64,000 nucleotides of DNA from Toxonevra muliebris (lineage: Eukaryota; Arthropoda; Insecta; Diptera; Pallopteridae), in contig OY829326.1 in the NCBI GenBank assembly GCA_963691655.1, positions 71,045,235 to 71,109,234 of the forward strand, in the 5' to 3' direction. This document shows, in pieces, positions 12,060-23,852 of the stretch. A program made the translations under genes and the position numbers. A model generated the notes under the pieces. The model was not told where the DNA came from and searched no databases. It saw nothing but the letters and a program-made list of their open reading frames with translations. The stretch's first letter is position 1; every line of letters begins with the position of its first letter.

Positions 12060-12197
12060 ACTGCAAGTTATTCCTTTACCAGAAAGAAGTGACTCAGAAG
12101 ATAGTAATAACCGCGCTAACAAATCCCTATTACACGCTTCTCTAGAAATTTTTCTTGTAAACTCCTTGTGTCTTGCTTCTAAAGCATCCTTCGAAAG
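12060..12197 (-). pseudogene. Fragment of a TE-linked arthropod ORF (EARHKEF family)
   Basis: The minus strand reads ALEARHKEFTRKISREACNR, then DLLARLLLSSESLLSG. The frame at 44848-45150 has the same order: GARHKEF, TRKTSRESSNR, LLSLEP. The two are therefore members of one repeated protein family. I believe it is borne by a DNA transposon widespread in arthropods but cannot name the superfamily. It is joined directly to an RT fragment at 12198. Confidence 0.5.
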
Positions 12198-12330
12198 AAT
12201 GGGAATGTCATCAGCAAAACCAATAATTTTAGCCCCCCTTCAAGTAGGTTGAGTCGAAGTACGCCATCGTGCATGAGGTTTCATAATGCTGGACCCAGTA
12301 TAGAACCTTGGGAAACTACCCCAGTAGTAC
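12198..12330 (-). pseudogene. LINE reverse transcriptase palm remnant
   Basis: The minus strand reads GVVSQGSILGPAL, a stop where Trp is usual, then NLMHDGVLRL and, after a frameshift, AKIIGFADDIPIL. These are the RT motifs G-x-P-Q-G-S and F-A-D-D. The aspartates are intact, but the frame is broken twice. It is probably of the R1/I group and may belong with 9894-10345. Confidence 0.7.
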
Positions 12331-13751
12331 TCTGTGTTTGTTAGTGCTATCATCAGTTTTGTACTCTACGACGAGTGTAAGTATATAAGTATGTGCGTGA
12401 CGACAACAAGAATGTATGACAAAAAATTCCGCTGCGATTTTTTTCCACTATAAAATATTTTAATTTCTACTTTTTCTCCTCCTCCCCTGTATCATACAGA
12501 TGTGTGGTTATTACTGTTGTCTTTCGCAATTTCAATTTTAAATTAGAAGTAACGAAATCGTATTACGTATTTTTAAGAATTTCTATTATGAAAGACATGA
12601 AAGTTCTTTTTTTAGTTTATTTTATTCAAGACCGACATGATCAGCAACTTCATACAAACTACTCCAAAAAGAAAATTTTTTTTTGTTTTTCTCCAACTAC
12701 AAAAAAAAAAAACTAAAAACAATAAAACTGTAAAGTACAACAAAAAACAATGTGGAAAACTTAAAGTACTTTACAATGTTCATTGTATTTATGTAAAAAA
12801 TTTTATTCAGTGTATTAAAATATTTATTAAACGATTGTGTGGAACAACATGTTGAAGGTCACTTTTGACTATTGTCTACTGTTAATAAAAAAACAAATAT
12901 AAACTTGTAATATTTTTATTTCGGTCCTTATCAATTTAGTTTTTGACCTGATCCTTAAAATCTTGACGTCCTTCTGACTAAAAATATAATTGTGATGCCA
13001 GAAGGAACTAACCGTTTGAATGAGAGCAGGTCCTAGAGGTATGAATTCTTGCACTGACCTTCACCCTTGCATTATGTAAAAGGCAACACTCAGCGTTGCT
13101 TTACAAAAACAAAACACAAGCAACGTAGAATGTCACGACGATTCACATTTTTCATAATACGGGGGTGAGACTTCAATACTTTACTTTTTGTTATAAAAAA
13201 CATTATCTACGAATATTAACAAATTTGCAACAGTGAAAATAATTCCGTTTTGTTTGTTTCTGTTATTTTCGATTGTAAGTAATAGAAATAAGTTAATTTA
13301 TGAAAAGTTTTAAAAAAAAGTCACTGTTTTAATTTTTTTAAATTGGAAAAATGGATATGGATGAAAAATTGATTGTAGAAGCGAGTTCTGCCGTTGCCGC
13401 GTTCATTGTGTTCAAGTCGGAGTCAGCACCACAACATATGCTACAGACGCCATCTTGTCATTGTGTTGCTGTTGCATTCATTGTGTTTGGAGCATTAATC
13501 GGATCATGGTTGTGCATAACCGATTTTAGAGTTCATTTCATTCATGTCACACTGCTTGAAAGGGGCCTCGAAAAATAAGTTGTAAAAATGTTTAAAAAAT
13601 GTTTGCACTCATATATCTGATGTAATATCATTTTTAGATAGTTTAAATATGTATGCCAATAAAAAAGAATAGAAAAAAAATTACTGAGTGATATAACCCC
13701 GTAAACGAAAGAAAAATAAACAAACAAAACCCAGACTAGGGGTTAAAATAT
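12331..13751. other. No recognisable gene
   Basis: AT-rich. The frame 13351-13578 starts MDMDEKLIVE and is open for 75 residues, but the remainder shows no domain I know. Short poly-A and poly-T runs occur. No exon or RNA gene is supported. Confidence 0.4.
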
Positions 13752-14030
13752 CAGTGGCGGATACAGGAAACATTTTTGGGGGGGACAAAAAAAAAACATA
13801 TAAATTCTCCATATGAATCAAAACGCGGGATGGAGCGTTTTTTTTTTCTTTTTTCTCGTTCGTGTATCGTTTTTTTATGACTTTATTTCAATGACTAACA
13901 ATTTCAAAGGTATGGCCATGTGAAAACTTACTGGTACGTTACGCATTTTGGGGAAACCCTGTTCTTGTAGCAAAGCATTTCACAATTTCTATGATCTATT
14001 TCCAAGGTAAAGGACCGTGGAAAATATAAC
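13752..14030 (+). mobile_element. hAT-type repeat beginning CAGTGGCGGAT, copy 1
   Basis: It starts CAGTGGCGGATACAGGAA followed by a G7 run, a typical hAT end. It is collinear for about 270 bases with the copy at 46422, through GGTATGGCCATGTGAAAAC and ACGTTACGCATTTTGGGG. The far terminus was not identified. Non-coding. Confidence 0.65.
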
Positions 14031-15847
14031 AATATAAAATATTACTAAAATGCTGAATAAACTCCCTCAAACCTGATTAAAAATATGTAACTCCATCTAG
14101 AAACACTTTTACTTCATGCTAATTACGGTTTAAATTCTGTATTTATATAAGAAATTTTTCATATACAGTACATGTACACACATACATATACATCCATGTA
14201 TGAATGTATTAGCAATCAACAACAATAACAACATGAATATAAAATTTATATATACTACATATTTATCTTGTGGGTCAGTATGTGTATGTCTCAACTTTAG
14301 AAATTCCTCAACAAACTTTTCTCCGCTTTAATGTTAGTGATTTATGGTTTTTCTGGTTTCTAATAAATACTCTTACCAGAGGTCCTCGTAATTGCATACT
14401 AGCGTGTAGTGAGATAATTGTTCATATTTAATTATGTTATCAAGTATAATTATATATTCTAAAGCAATTTTGGCTATAAAGTTGTTCTTAAGTGCTTTTA
14501 GTTTATGTAAGAGAACTTATGCCATATAGAGCAAATTATGTACTTGATGTTGGTTAATTTTGTGGATTACCACATAGTATAAGGTTTAATTTTACTTAAT
14601 TGTAGTAATATTTGATTTGAAATACAATTTATTTGCGTACATTTTTTAGCTTTTAATTCTTCGTGTAGTGGCAAAGCATTCAGATAATCTTTTCATGGAT
14701 TAAGGGTCTGATTGTGCAATTTAAATTTGGTGGTTTCAAATTTAGTGATATCATCAAATCATATTTAATAACTGGTTTCATTTTAATTGCATTGCATTGT
14801 GAAGCAATGCTACTGAGTTATAGTAAAAGACTTAAATTTTATATCTCAGAATTCATACAAAGAAAATTCTATATAATGGATTTGTTTATTTGAATGAAAT
14901 ATATTTGTTTTTTCGTACATAAAATTTATAATATTTAATGTATGTATGCATATATGCATGTACCTAAGTGCATACGTGTATGAACAAATATTTTCTTAGA
15001 AATGAAAAATGCAATCATGCATGCACACACAGAAACGCACATGCACATGCACATTTATTTGTATAACTACCCAGCTAGCATTAAGAAGATTATTAAACAA
15101 GTGCGATCAATCTAATTGTTAGAAAAGTAACACTAACAAAATACATAAACTTTGAATTTTACTCCCGCAAAACTCTTCCTGGTAATCTTTTGAAGAGCAA
15201 TTTTGTATTCTTTTTTTTGTATCATTTTTTGCACATCTTTTTTCATATTTGAATCATCTGGACGATTGAAAGATGATTTTTTTTTCTTAATGAATGGTTG
15301 AGAAAAATTAACTTTAAAAATAAAACAAAACTTAATAAAACAAGATGCACTACAAATTCTAGGGTAAGTAAAGTTTTTTTTTAACAAAATTAAAAAGCAG
15401 TACTTCGAAGTAGAACATGGCGAAAAAATCTTTGCTATTCAAAGTCATATATTTTGGGACTGTATTTGCTTTATTTAAAATTTTTTTTATTAATACTATA
15501 TCATTGGTGTAACAACAAGCAAGGACCCTGGGCCAAAAGTTTATATATACATACTGAATTAGTCAAACAAATATAAAGAAACTACTGAGAAATATAATGA
15601 ACATAAAGTTAAATTATAAATAAAAATACTATTATTTGTTAATCTCGTTTTTAGAATTTAGAATTGAAAACTTTTGTTTCGGCGAAGGTGTCGAAAATAT
15701 TACCGAAAATTAAAACTGTGCAAACTTTTGAATAGTTAGCAGATAGAGCAGCGTTCTCGATTATCAAAAGATTCGTCTTGAGCACTTTCTAATTAATCCA
15801 GTGATACAAAGTGGGCATTGAACATTCGATCAAACTGGATATTGTTA
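14031..15847. other. No recognisable gene
   Basis: AT-rich with short TATG/CATG microsatellite patches near 14170 and 14940-15060. CCCAGCTAGCATT at 15070 is an isolated end of the repeat family described at 7640. The minus frame 15133-15387 is lysine- and phenylalanine-rich and unrecognised. Confidence 0.4.
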
Positions 15848-16495
15848 CGCCACACGCAAAGAAAAAATTCGTTTCTCAGAAACGAAATTTTCACTAAACG
15901 AACTTCGTTCATGGAATGTTTTCATGATGAACGAACATTCATTTATCATAAACGACTGTATTCGGTTGCCACGAGCGAAGATTTATTCATCATAAACGGT
16001 TCTATTCTTTTACGATGAACTAAAAACGTTTGCAATAAAATGCAATATATATATGTATATTATATATTAACTTTTTTATAGACAAAAAGAAATGTGATGA
16101 AATAATTTCAATGCACAATCAAAATTCTTCAATAATGCGTTGACAATTGATACTTCCCGTTATGTTGATTTGTTGTTGTGTGGAGTATGAATGTAAGCGT
16201 CGCTGCTGCGTCTTTTTGCGACGAGAGCGAGATGAGAGGAAAACGAAAATAAAATGAGAAGAGAGTTGTGGACTTTTGTTTAGCAGAAACGTTTTTTTCA
16301 TTTGCCAGAAAAGAAAATTGCCTTAATTTTATCGTGAACGAATTTTCGTTCATCATAAAATTGTTAATCTTTTGCAGAAAACGGTTTTGGTTTCTGCAAA
16401 CACGGCAACGTTCTTCAGAAACGTTTTTGTTCAGCGTAAAAGTAATATAATCTCCACAAATGGGCGATAAACGTTTTTTTTCTTTGCGTGCACTG
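15848..16495. mobile_element. MITE with CACGCAAAGAAAA inverted ends
   Basis: The left end CACGCAAAGAAAAAATTCG (15853) is inverted at the right as CTTTGCGTGCACTG (ending 16495). Read inwards, the right end is CAGTGCACGCAAAG, the hAT style. Flanking octamers TATTGTTA and TATTATAT agree only partly. The interior is full of AAACG/CGTTT and GAACGAA/TTCGTTC motifs in both directions. The open frames inside come from this pattern and are not genes. Confidence 0.55.
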
Positions 16496-16904
16496 TATTA
16501 TATCTGAAATCCCCAACAAACATTAACATATAAAAACAAACTAAGCTTTCTAAAGTAAGTGTTAAGCTTACAAAACGCTGATATTTTGTTTATAAAACAC
16601 TTGAATATTACTTATTTGAAATCAAAACTAAATTCGGTTCATTATTATACTTCATACAGCAGTATCTTTATCTAGAAAGAAAATTTAGCTAGTAGAACAT
16701 TTGCAGAAATTTTAAATTAAATTCGTAATTATCGGTATAAAAAAAAAAAACTTTTTTATCAACAAAAATCTACAGTCTACAAAAAAAGTAAAAATAGCAA
16801 AGAAAAACCAAACATACGAGTTTATCGTAGTATACTTTTAGGGATAGGTTTCAATAAAACTGAAAAATCAATAATCTTCTTGTAATCTTTTATATTTCGC
16901 TTTT
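16496..16904. other. No recognisable feature
   Basis: AT-rich spacer with several poly-A runs. I see nothing in it. Confidence 0.4.
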
Positions 16905-17040
16905 AATTCTTCACCAGAATGGCACATTTTCTCTCGAAGAATGGAACTTCCGTGATCAGACAGCGGCATTGAATAACATTTCTCAGCGAAGCGTAGAAGG
17001 ATCTTCCGGGATCAAAAATGCTAGCTGGGCATTTACATAT
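16905..17040 (-). repeat. Dispersed repeat with GCTAGCATT end, copy 2
   Basis: Inverse of the block at 7640-7790: GGAACTTCC, CAGACAGCGGC, GATCTTCCGGGATC and a terminal ATGCTAGCTGGGC occur in mirrored order. The ends and any target duplication could not be fixed. Confidence 0.55.
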
Positions 17041-18740
17041 GAGACTTGAAATAAATTTCATATTTTTGCATCACGTGCGTTCATAATGTGACTTCTTCTT
17101 TTACTTTTATTCTAACTTCAACTTTTCTGAAGATTCTGAATTTTGAATTCTAGCAAACAATTCCATTTTATGTATGGTACTATAAATTGCAACTGGGACA
17201 ACAGGAAACGACAGCAAACAAGGAAATTCAACTACAAATATAAAATACAAAATCGCTACGATTTTCTCTTCTTCCTACTACATACACAAAGATTACTGCA
17301 CATTTTTCATTTTTTTCCCCATTTTATCTTACAAATGTAAATATGGATGAAAAAAAAATAAATAAATATTTCTTTTTGTATTCAACAAATGTAAAATTTA
17401 TGCGAAACGAAATGTTAAAATTGTAGAGAAATCTGCGGAAATACATGCATAACAAAAGTAACAACAACAGCAACAATAATCAGAAAAGATTTATGTAGAT
17501 TTTCGATATAAATCTAACAAGTTTTCTCGCCATTTTGTGTAACACATTTTCCATTATATTTTCGACAACTGACTTTCAACACAGCAGCAACAACAACAGA
17601 AATAAATGAAGTGTGTCTGACGTGTATCACCATAACCAGCACTAGTATTTGATGACTGTATCTAGATACATGTGTTCATTTGTATATGTACGAGTATCTA
17701 GCTATCTACATACTGCGTGCTGTGGCAAAAAGCTGAAATTTGACCAAAATTTTAATGCCTTTTTCTTGCACGAGTACATCTCATCTTCATCTACAACATC
17801 GACTTGTTGCTTGTATTTCGCTGGCAGCAATTTCCGTTTTTTGTTCTGTTGCTTTTATGAAATATTTTGTTTTTTGTTTTTTATTTTACAAAAATGTATT
17901 ATATTTTAAACTCATTAAAATTCTACCAAGTATACAAAATACATTAGGAAACTTTTTAAGCATAACCAAAAATAATCAAATCTTTTTTGTTTTTGTGTGC
18001 AAATATTTCACATAGAGTAGACAAGCTTGAGTTAAGAAGTAGCGCGGATGTGGTTTCGCATATGGAAGTATTGTGAATTTCAAGAGAATTTTAATACATG
18101 TACCACGTAGTAGATTTTGTTATGAAAAATCTTTCCATTTTAAGGCGTAGAACCTCAATTGGTTTTATTGAAATATATGATTTTTTTTTTTTTTTTTTTT
18201 TGATAATGAGAAAAGTTTGTCTGTTTGTTTGTTTGTCGGGCATGCTGTTTTGGAGTAAAAATTAAGATAAACTTTTAATTTTCATTATTAATAATACACT
18301 CGACATTGTTAGTGTTTTCACAAAAATTTAAAAGAAAAATCTTTCTATTAAGTTCAAAATACATAATTATAATAATCAAAATGTGTTAAAATATTTACGA
18401 AAAATATGCATATTTATGTATGTGCAAAATACAAAAATTCTAACGAGTATTTAGTTCAACATTTGTTTTCTTTATATTTTAAGAAAATTATTGAAGGAGA
18501 CAGAAAAGAAATAATGCCCTAGGCATGTGCCTCCATTTAAACGTTCTTCATATTACTATGAGGCTAACATAAACGTTAGACTTTCAGCCTGAACACATTT
18601 GTAATAAAACATACCATAGTCGCCCATACAATGACGGGACAAAATTAGATCGAACTCTCTGATATCGATAAAATTTCGTATGCTAGTTAAACTGAAATCT
18701 AAAGTCAGCTTTAACTATCCTATGGTGGGAGAATGATTTT
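17041..18740. other. No recognisable gene
   Basis: AT-rich. It contains CAA/CAG-rich patches near 17460 and 17585 and a T21 run at about 18181-18201. Open frames at 17649-18015 are of biased composition. No gene is supported. Confidence 0.4.
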
Positions 18741-18975
18741 CTAATAATTTATTTAATTTAATTATGTTGATATTAGACTTTTCTTAAAGTTTAACAATTT
18801 TAATTGGAATGCTTTAATTTTGGAATAAAAGTTATTTTAACTTTTACAATTTTTTAATTTTTCAGCATGATTGCATACTTTTCGGGTTAACAAAAAAGTT
18901 TAATTTAAATTTTTGTCGAATAACACGTGTTCGAATTTCTTTTCAAATTGAATTATTTCCTGAGAGCGGAAGATA
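18741..18975 (+). repeat. Dispersed repeat, copy 1 of 2
   Basis: Collinear with 40741-40990. Shared blocks include TTAATTATGTTGATATT, TTTCAGCATGATTGCATACTTTT, GGGTTAACA and TTATTTCCT. Same orientation, moderate divergence, non-coding. The family is unknown. Confidence 0.65.
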
Positions 18976-20839
18976 GCGGATTTAAATTTTCAAAATTTGT
19001 TTTTAATGAAAGATGAAGTAATTTTTTTTTGAGGTATATGTGAATTTACAAAGAAAAACAATTTCGATACACTTTAATGTGTTTAACATCCTAACTTTAA
19101 GTTTGTTACCAAAATTTCTAATATTTTTATTATTTTTTTCATTGAAGAAGAAAGAGGCGAGGGATTGCGGTGATAGTTTGCCTAGGGTCTCAAAATATCT
19201 TGAACCGGCCTGCACGTATAGCAATGATTCGTCCGGTCCTTACGTTTAAAGAATACTACAAGACAAAACTCACAATTGGTGCAGAGGTTACTGCGATCAG
19301 CTCGCATTTTTTCGCCCTTCGTCCATGTACAAAGGAGGTTTTAAACTGCTACCCTGCAAGGGTGCTACACAGGTAAAACGTCCACGGATGATAAATTTTT
19401 GAAATTCAATAATATTTTCGGACACCCTAACGAACCATAATCACTTTACTTCAATCTGCCACTACAGAAAATCTATACATACTTCTACTTTATTAAATTC
19501 GCAACAATTTATTTAACCAAATTTTCAACATTTTCTATTTTTAGAATTTTTCAATTTTATTAATTAACTACAATATAAATTAAAGCTGTTTGACATTATT
19601 CCCAAATTGGCTTTAAAACCCTAACTTAGCCACACATTTATTTATTATGCTTTCAACAAAATTTTCCAAAAAAAAAAAAAATAAGAAAAGAAAAAATTGA
19701 AGGATATACCAAAAAGAAACAAATAATTTCTATAATTTTTATTTTCATAGAATTCAAGGTTAACGTAACGCAAAGTATGCTACAGTATTTATACACACAC
19801 ATATATGTATTTATGTACCTGTATCTGGTAAATATTAAAGTCAACAACTCCAGCAGTTAGAACAACAACAATAATAGAAAGATGAAAATAGTATTAAAGT
19901 ACAATACAAAATACAGCACCACCTTCACCAAAGGATTTGTGCCATGTGCACATTAATACATGCGCACACATACATATACATGTTTACATTGTATATAGAT
20001 ATATGTGTGTATATATAGATATCTTTATGTATGAGCGCCTGTAGAGCATATAAAAGGAATAACCACAAACACCAAATCCAGGCACGAAAGGTCGCTGCTA
20101 GAAGAAAGGACCAAAACTAAATGCCAGCCAACTTAAAAGTATGTACCAACAACAAAAACAAAACCTTATATGTTTTTCTTACTTTCCTTTTTCACCTGAT
20201 GTTGCTTTGGCTACAGCTAATACTGTTGCTGAGTCTTTGCTGCTGTCTTCTGCTGCTACTTCCATTACTACTACTACAAAGATATTGCACACTTTTGCTT
20301 AATCCTTTTAAAAGGATTCTTCTTATTTTATTTCAGTTTATTTTATTTCAGTTTTTTTTTCTTTATATTTCTACAATATTTGCCAAGCTACTTTGGTATA
20401 AAAACGAAAATTTATATGCATGTATGTGGCATGTACAGTATTTATATATATATACATATGCACGTGAGTGTGTGTGTGTGTGTGTGTGATTATGTTGTTC
20501 ACTAATACCCACATGCATTTGCTTGGCTAAATATAATGGAAAAGTACATACTTGAGCGTTATTTGCTGAAGAAAATTTAATAGTTTAGTGGTTTGGAGGT
20601 GAACGTTGTAATCCAAAAGAGTTAAAGGAAAGAAATTTCGTAAGAAGAGAAAGGGGGGGCGAATATCTTAAATTTCTATTGAATTTTTGAAATGCATTTG
20701 TGGTTTAAGTTGTGAATAACTATTGTTATTTACTAAAAATATATATATTTTTTTATTTATACTATCAATTATGAGTTTAAATATGTGGGTGTGCGTAATT
20801 TAATAATCAAGATATTTTCAATACAATTGGCCTTTCTAC
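18976..20839. other. No recognisable gene; (TG)n at 20466-20488
   Basis: AT-rich with a TG dinucleotide run at about 20466-20488 and TATA/TATG repeats near 19990. Overlapping frames at 19003-19376 and 20121-20489 are not recognised. Their composition (CTG/CTA leucine runs) suggests microsatellite coding by chance. Confidence 0.4.
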
Positions 20840-22348
20840 ATGCTGTGGTATAGAAAAGTCCTAACAGGTATCCACAAATTTTTCCTTTTTTCAATAATAG
20901 CACATAATACTATAACTGTGCGATTTTTGATTTCGTATTATAAAAAATTAATAAGTATTACTGATATTACGTATATTTTTAATTCAGTTTTGACGAGATC
21001 TTTCTTTCCTAATAGCTGGAAAAAGGCAAAAATTATTCCAATACCTAAGGCTAAAAATGAATATCGGCCCATTGCAATCCTGCCATTTCTTTCGAAAGTG
21101 TTGGAAAAACTTATTTACAATCAAGTGCTCAAATACCTGACGGAACACTCTGTGGCTTCGGATAAGCAATCAGGCTTTAGAGCGAATCGAGGATGTGTAA
21201 CAGTGTTACTAGAAGTTGCTGAAAACATTCGCGCAGAACTCGACGATGGTAAAGTCACTCTCCTAACACTGCTGGATCACTCTAAAGCCTTCGATACAGT
21301 AGTTCATAGCATACTAATTAAGAAATTAAAAAATTTGTATGGTTTCTCAGAAACAGCTGCTGACTTAATAGCATCGTACCTCCACGGTAGATCACAGGCT
21401 GTATTCTCAGATGGCTCTATATCCCAGTTCCTTCCGCTAACCAGAGGTGTACCACAGGGATCTGTCCTAGGACCCTTGTTTTTCTCTCTATATATAAATG
21501 ACCTTCCTAATGAATTGAAAAACTGTGGCATCCACATGTATGCAGATGATGTTCAGGTGTACTTGTCTTGCAGTATAAATGAAATTAACACTTGTGTCCA
21601 AGACATGAACAGTGACTTGGTTGCCGTTAATAAATGGGCGATTAAAAATGGGCTTTCATTAAATCCTACAAAATCGCAATGTCTGGTCATAAACAAGAAG
21701 CTGTTTGATATCTCTGCACTACCTACAGTAAATATTAATGGTACAACAATTGAATATGTAGAAAGCGTAAAAAATCTCGGTATAACTTTTACTAGAACAC
21801 TTTCTTGGAATTTACACATTAATGGCGTCATTGGAAAGGTATATGGTATGCTTCGTGCGGTTTGGTCTACTCAGTATTTCACACCCCTTAAAATTCGAAT
21901 GCTACTTGCTAAGACAATCCTTATACCCAACTTGCTGTATGGGTGTGAAATTTTCTCAAACTGCGACTATATGACAAAACACAAAATGAATGTACTTTTA
22001 AATCAAATTACTCGTTACGTTTTTTGTCTACGCCGATATGACCATGTATCAATCTTTGCCAAAAAAATCTATTCAATGACCTTCAACAGTTTTTTGAAAT
22101 TTCGTACAATTTTAATGATGCATAAAATTATATTTACAAGGGGGCCTTTATATCTATATGAAAAACTAATATTTACTCGCTCAAATCGTAATAACGCTAT
22201 TATTCAATTCAAACATCATACCCTAAGATCAGAGCGTCAATTCTTTGTGTGCGCTGTGCGTCTTTGGAACTTATTACCAAGAAACCTTCAGTCAGTAAGC
22301 AACGCAATGCAGTTCAAATCACTATTAATTGCACATTTATCAATGTAA
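20840..22348 (+). CDS. LINE ORF2 fragment: reverse transcriptase to C-terminus
   Basis: An uninterrupted frame of 502 codons covers the RT domain and C-terminal region of a non-LTR retrotransposon. Homology begins near residue 40 (FNSVLTRSFFPNSWKKAKII). It then shows YRPIAILPFLSKVLEKLI, QSGFRANRGC, LLDHSKAFDTVVH (first Asp region), RGVPQGSVLGPLFFSLYIND and the catalytic MYADDVQVYL. A thumb and a C-terminal RLWNLLPRNLQ block follow. The endonuclease is missing, so the copy is 5'-truncated and the first 40 residues are probably flanking DNA read by chance. LLDHSKAFD has His where Phe is usual. With no stops over 460 codons, this is one of the younger copies here. Confidence 0.85.
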   Translation: MLWYRKVLTGIHKFFLFSIIAHNTITVRFLISYYKKLISITDITYIFNSVLTRSFFPNSWKKAKIIPIPKAKNEYRPIAILPFLSKVLEKLIYNQVLKYLTEHSVASDKQSGFRANRGCVTVLLEVAENIRAELDDGKVTLLTLLDHSKAFDTVVHSILIKKLKNLYGFSETAADLIASYLHGRSQAVFSDGSISQFLPLTRGVPQGSVLGPLFFSLYINDLPNELKNCGIHMYADDVQVYLSCSINEINTCVQDMNSDLVAVNKWAIKNGLSLNPTKSQCLVINKKLFDISALPTVNINGTTIEYVESVKNLGITFTRTLSWNLHINGVIGKVYGMLRAVWSTQYFTPLKIRMLLAKTILIPNLLYGCEIFSNCDYMTKHKMNVLLNQITRYVFCLRRYDHVSIFAKKIYSMTFNSFLKFRTILMMHKIIFTRGPLYLYEKLIFTRSNRNNAIIQFKHHTLRSERQFFVCAVRLWNLLPRNLQSVSNAMQFKSLLIAHLSM

Positions 22349-22575
22349 ATTAAGATTATCCAAAATTTTAATTGTAATTTTTCTACTTTTTTATTAAAAA
22401 CATATGCTTTTTTCTTTTCTTTTTGTTATCTCAAATTTAGTAATCTTTAATTTACCATTTACATATTATAAAAATTGTTATTGTCGTGACTAGTTTTTTA
22501 AATGTAAAAGATTGTATAATCTTATAACACTGGGATGTACCTTATAATTAAATAAATAAATAAATAAATAAAAAT
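20900..22575 (+). mobile_element. 5'-truncated Jockey/CR1-group LINE with AATAAA-repeat tail
   Basis: The RT frame ends at 22348. A 200-bp AT-rich 3' UTR follows, with an (AATAA/TAAATAAA)n tail at 22545-22575. The same tail type ends the copy at 636-1374. The 5' boundary is placed where protein similarity fades (about 20900). A target duplication was not found by eye. Confidence 0.8.
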
Positions 22576-22789
22576 AAATTCTATATTCACGATTTCTAAA
22601 GCTAAGGTGTTTTTTTTTTTTGAAATTTGAAATTAAAAAGTTTAAAAACTTTCCAAAAATATAAAACATTCTTGTATCTCCATGATATTTGAAAAGTTAA
22701 ACCATTAACCCTTTCTTCTCAACTTTTTTATTTGGAGGTAAAAAAATTGTATGTAATTTTTGACTCGTAGATTCGTACTTTGTTAGGAA

Positions 22790-23844
22790 CAGGGATCGAA
22801 AATAACTGTTATTTTCAGTTTTTCAACTCAAAAAGTCACCCACAAAAATGCCCGTAGGGGAATTTCAAGTGTACGGTTGTGATGCTCACGGATTAAATTT
22901 CACTAATATCTTATGACTTTTAAATTCATGACTTTTATCGTAATGGGCTAAATAAAACGGTAAAATATTGACTTTTATGAAATTGGCAAGAAATAACAGT
23001 TATATTTGACTTTTATTTTGTCGGGCAAAAAAAAACAATTATTTTAAGACTTTTATTTTGTTGGCCAAAACGAACCAGTTAATTTATGACTCTTATTTTT
23101 TTGGACAAAAATAAATGGTCAACCCCTATAACTAATTAACGAGGCACCGAAGATACATGGTGTTACATATTTTTGAAAAGTACTCGTTGAGATCTTTACA
23201 ATGGTATACAATTCATAGGGATCCGCTTCATTCCATTTTATGACCTTTGCCCATATGTAAGTATATGGATACGAACTGGAATACAAAATTGGCAATAACT
23301 TCGAATCTAGGCATCGGCCATACAAAGTACAATACATTTTCGAAAAGTACACGAAGAGACCTTTCTAATAGTTTCAGAATTTTTCGGATTGCCTTTTACT
23401 TTAATATTTCACACCCCAAAGCCTATCTATTTTTATACCTACTTTGGTCATTGCAGCAGTTGTTTCGGAATTTAAAAATTAAAATGTTTTTTACCTATAA
23501 TATTCGGGCGGATGAGCTGAATCGAATAGCATCATTTTTTTTTGAATTGCTCAAGCCGTTCGCTTGCAAATAGGATTGACCATTTTTGACCATTTATTTT
23601 TGTCCAAAAAAATAAAAATCATAAAATAACTGGTTCGATTTGGTCAACAAAATTAAAGCCATAAAATAGCTGGTTTTTTTTTTGCCCGACAAAACAAAAG
23701 TCAAATATAACCGTTATTTCTTGCCAAAAATCATAAAAGTCAATATTTTACCGTTTTATTTAGCCCATTACGATAAAAGTCCCAAAATAACTTTTAATAT
23801 TTGGCTTTTAAGTATTATAAAATGCATAACCTTTAGGGTCCCTG
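22790..23844. mobile_element. hAT-type element with foldback-like tandem-repeat arms
   Basis: This 1,055-bp element begins CAGGGATC and ends GGGTCCCTG. It is flanked by a perfect 8-bp duplication GTTAGGAA (22782-22789 and 23845-23852), the hAT signature. The inner arms are long inverted repeats (22930-23121 and 23587-23781). Each arm is made of about five direct units of 38-40 bp beginning GACTTTTAT. The central spacer holds two diverged copies of a block starting GAAAAGTAC, about 165 bases apart. No transposase is present. The arm design recalls Drosophila Foldback elements, but the ends and duplication point to hAT. Confidence 0.85.
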
Positions 23845-23852
23845 GTTAGGAA

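Noticed and set aside
13351..13578. Open frame starting MDMDEKLIVE, faintly like the start of a MADF-type protein
   Set aside because: Only the first ten residues fit; the rest shows no domain and the composition looks random.
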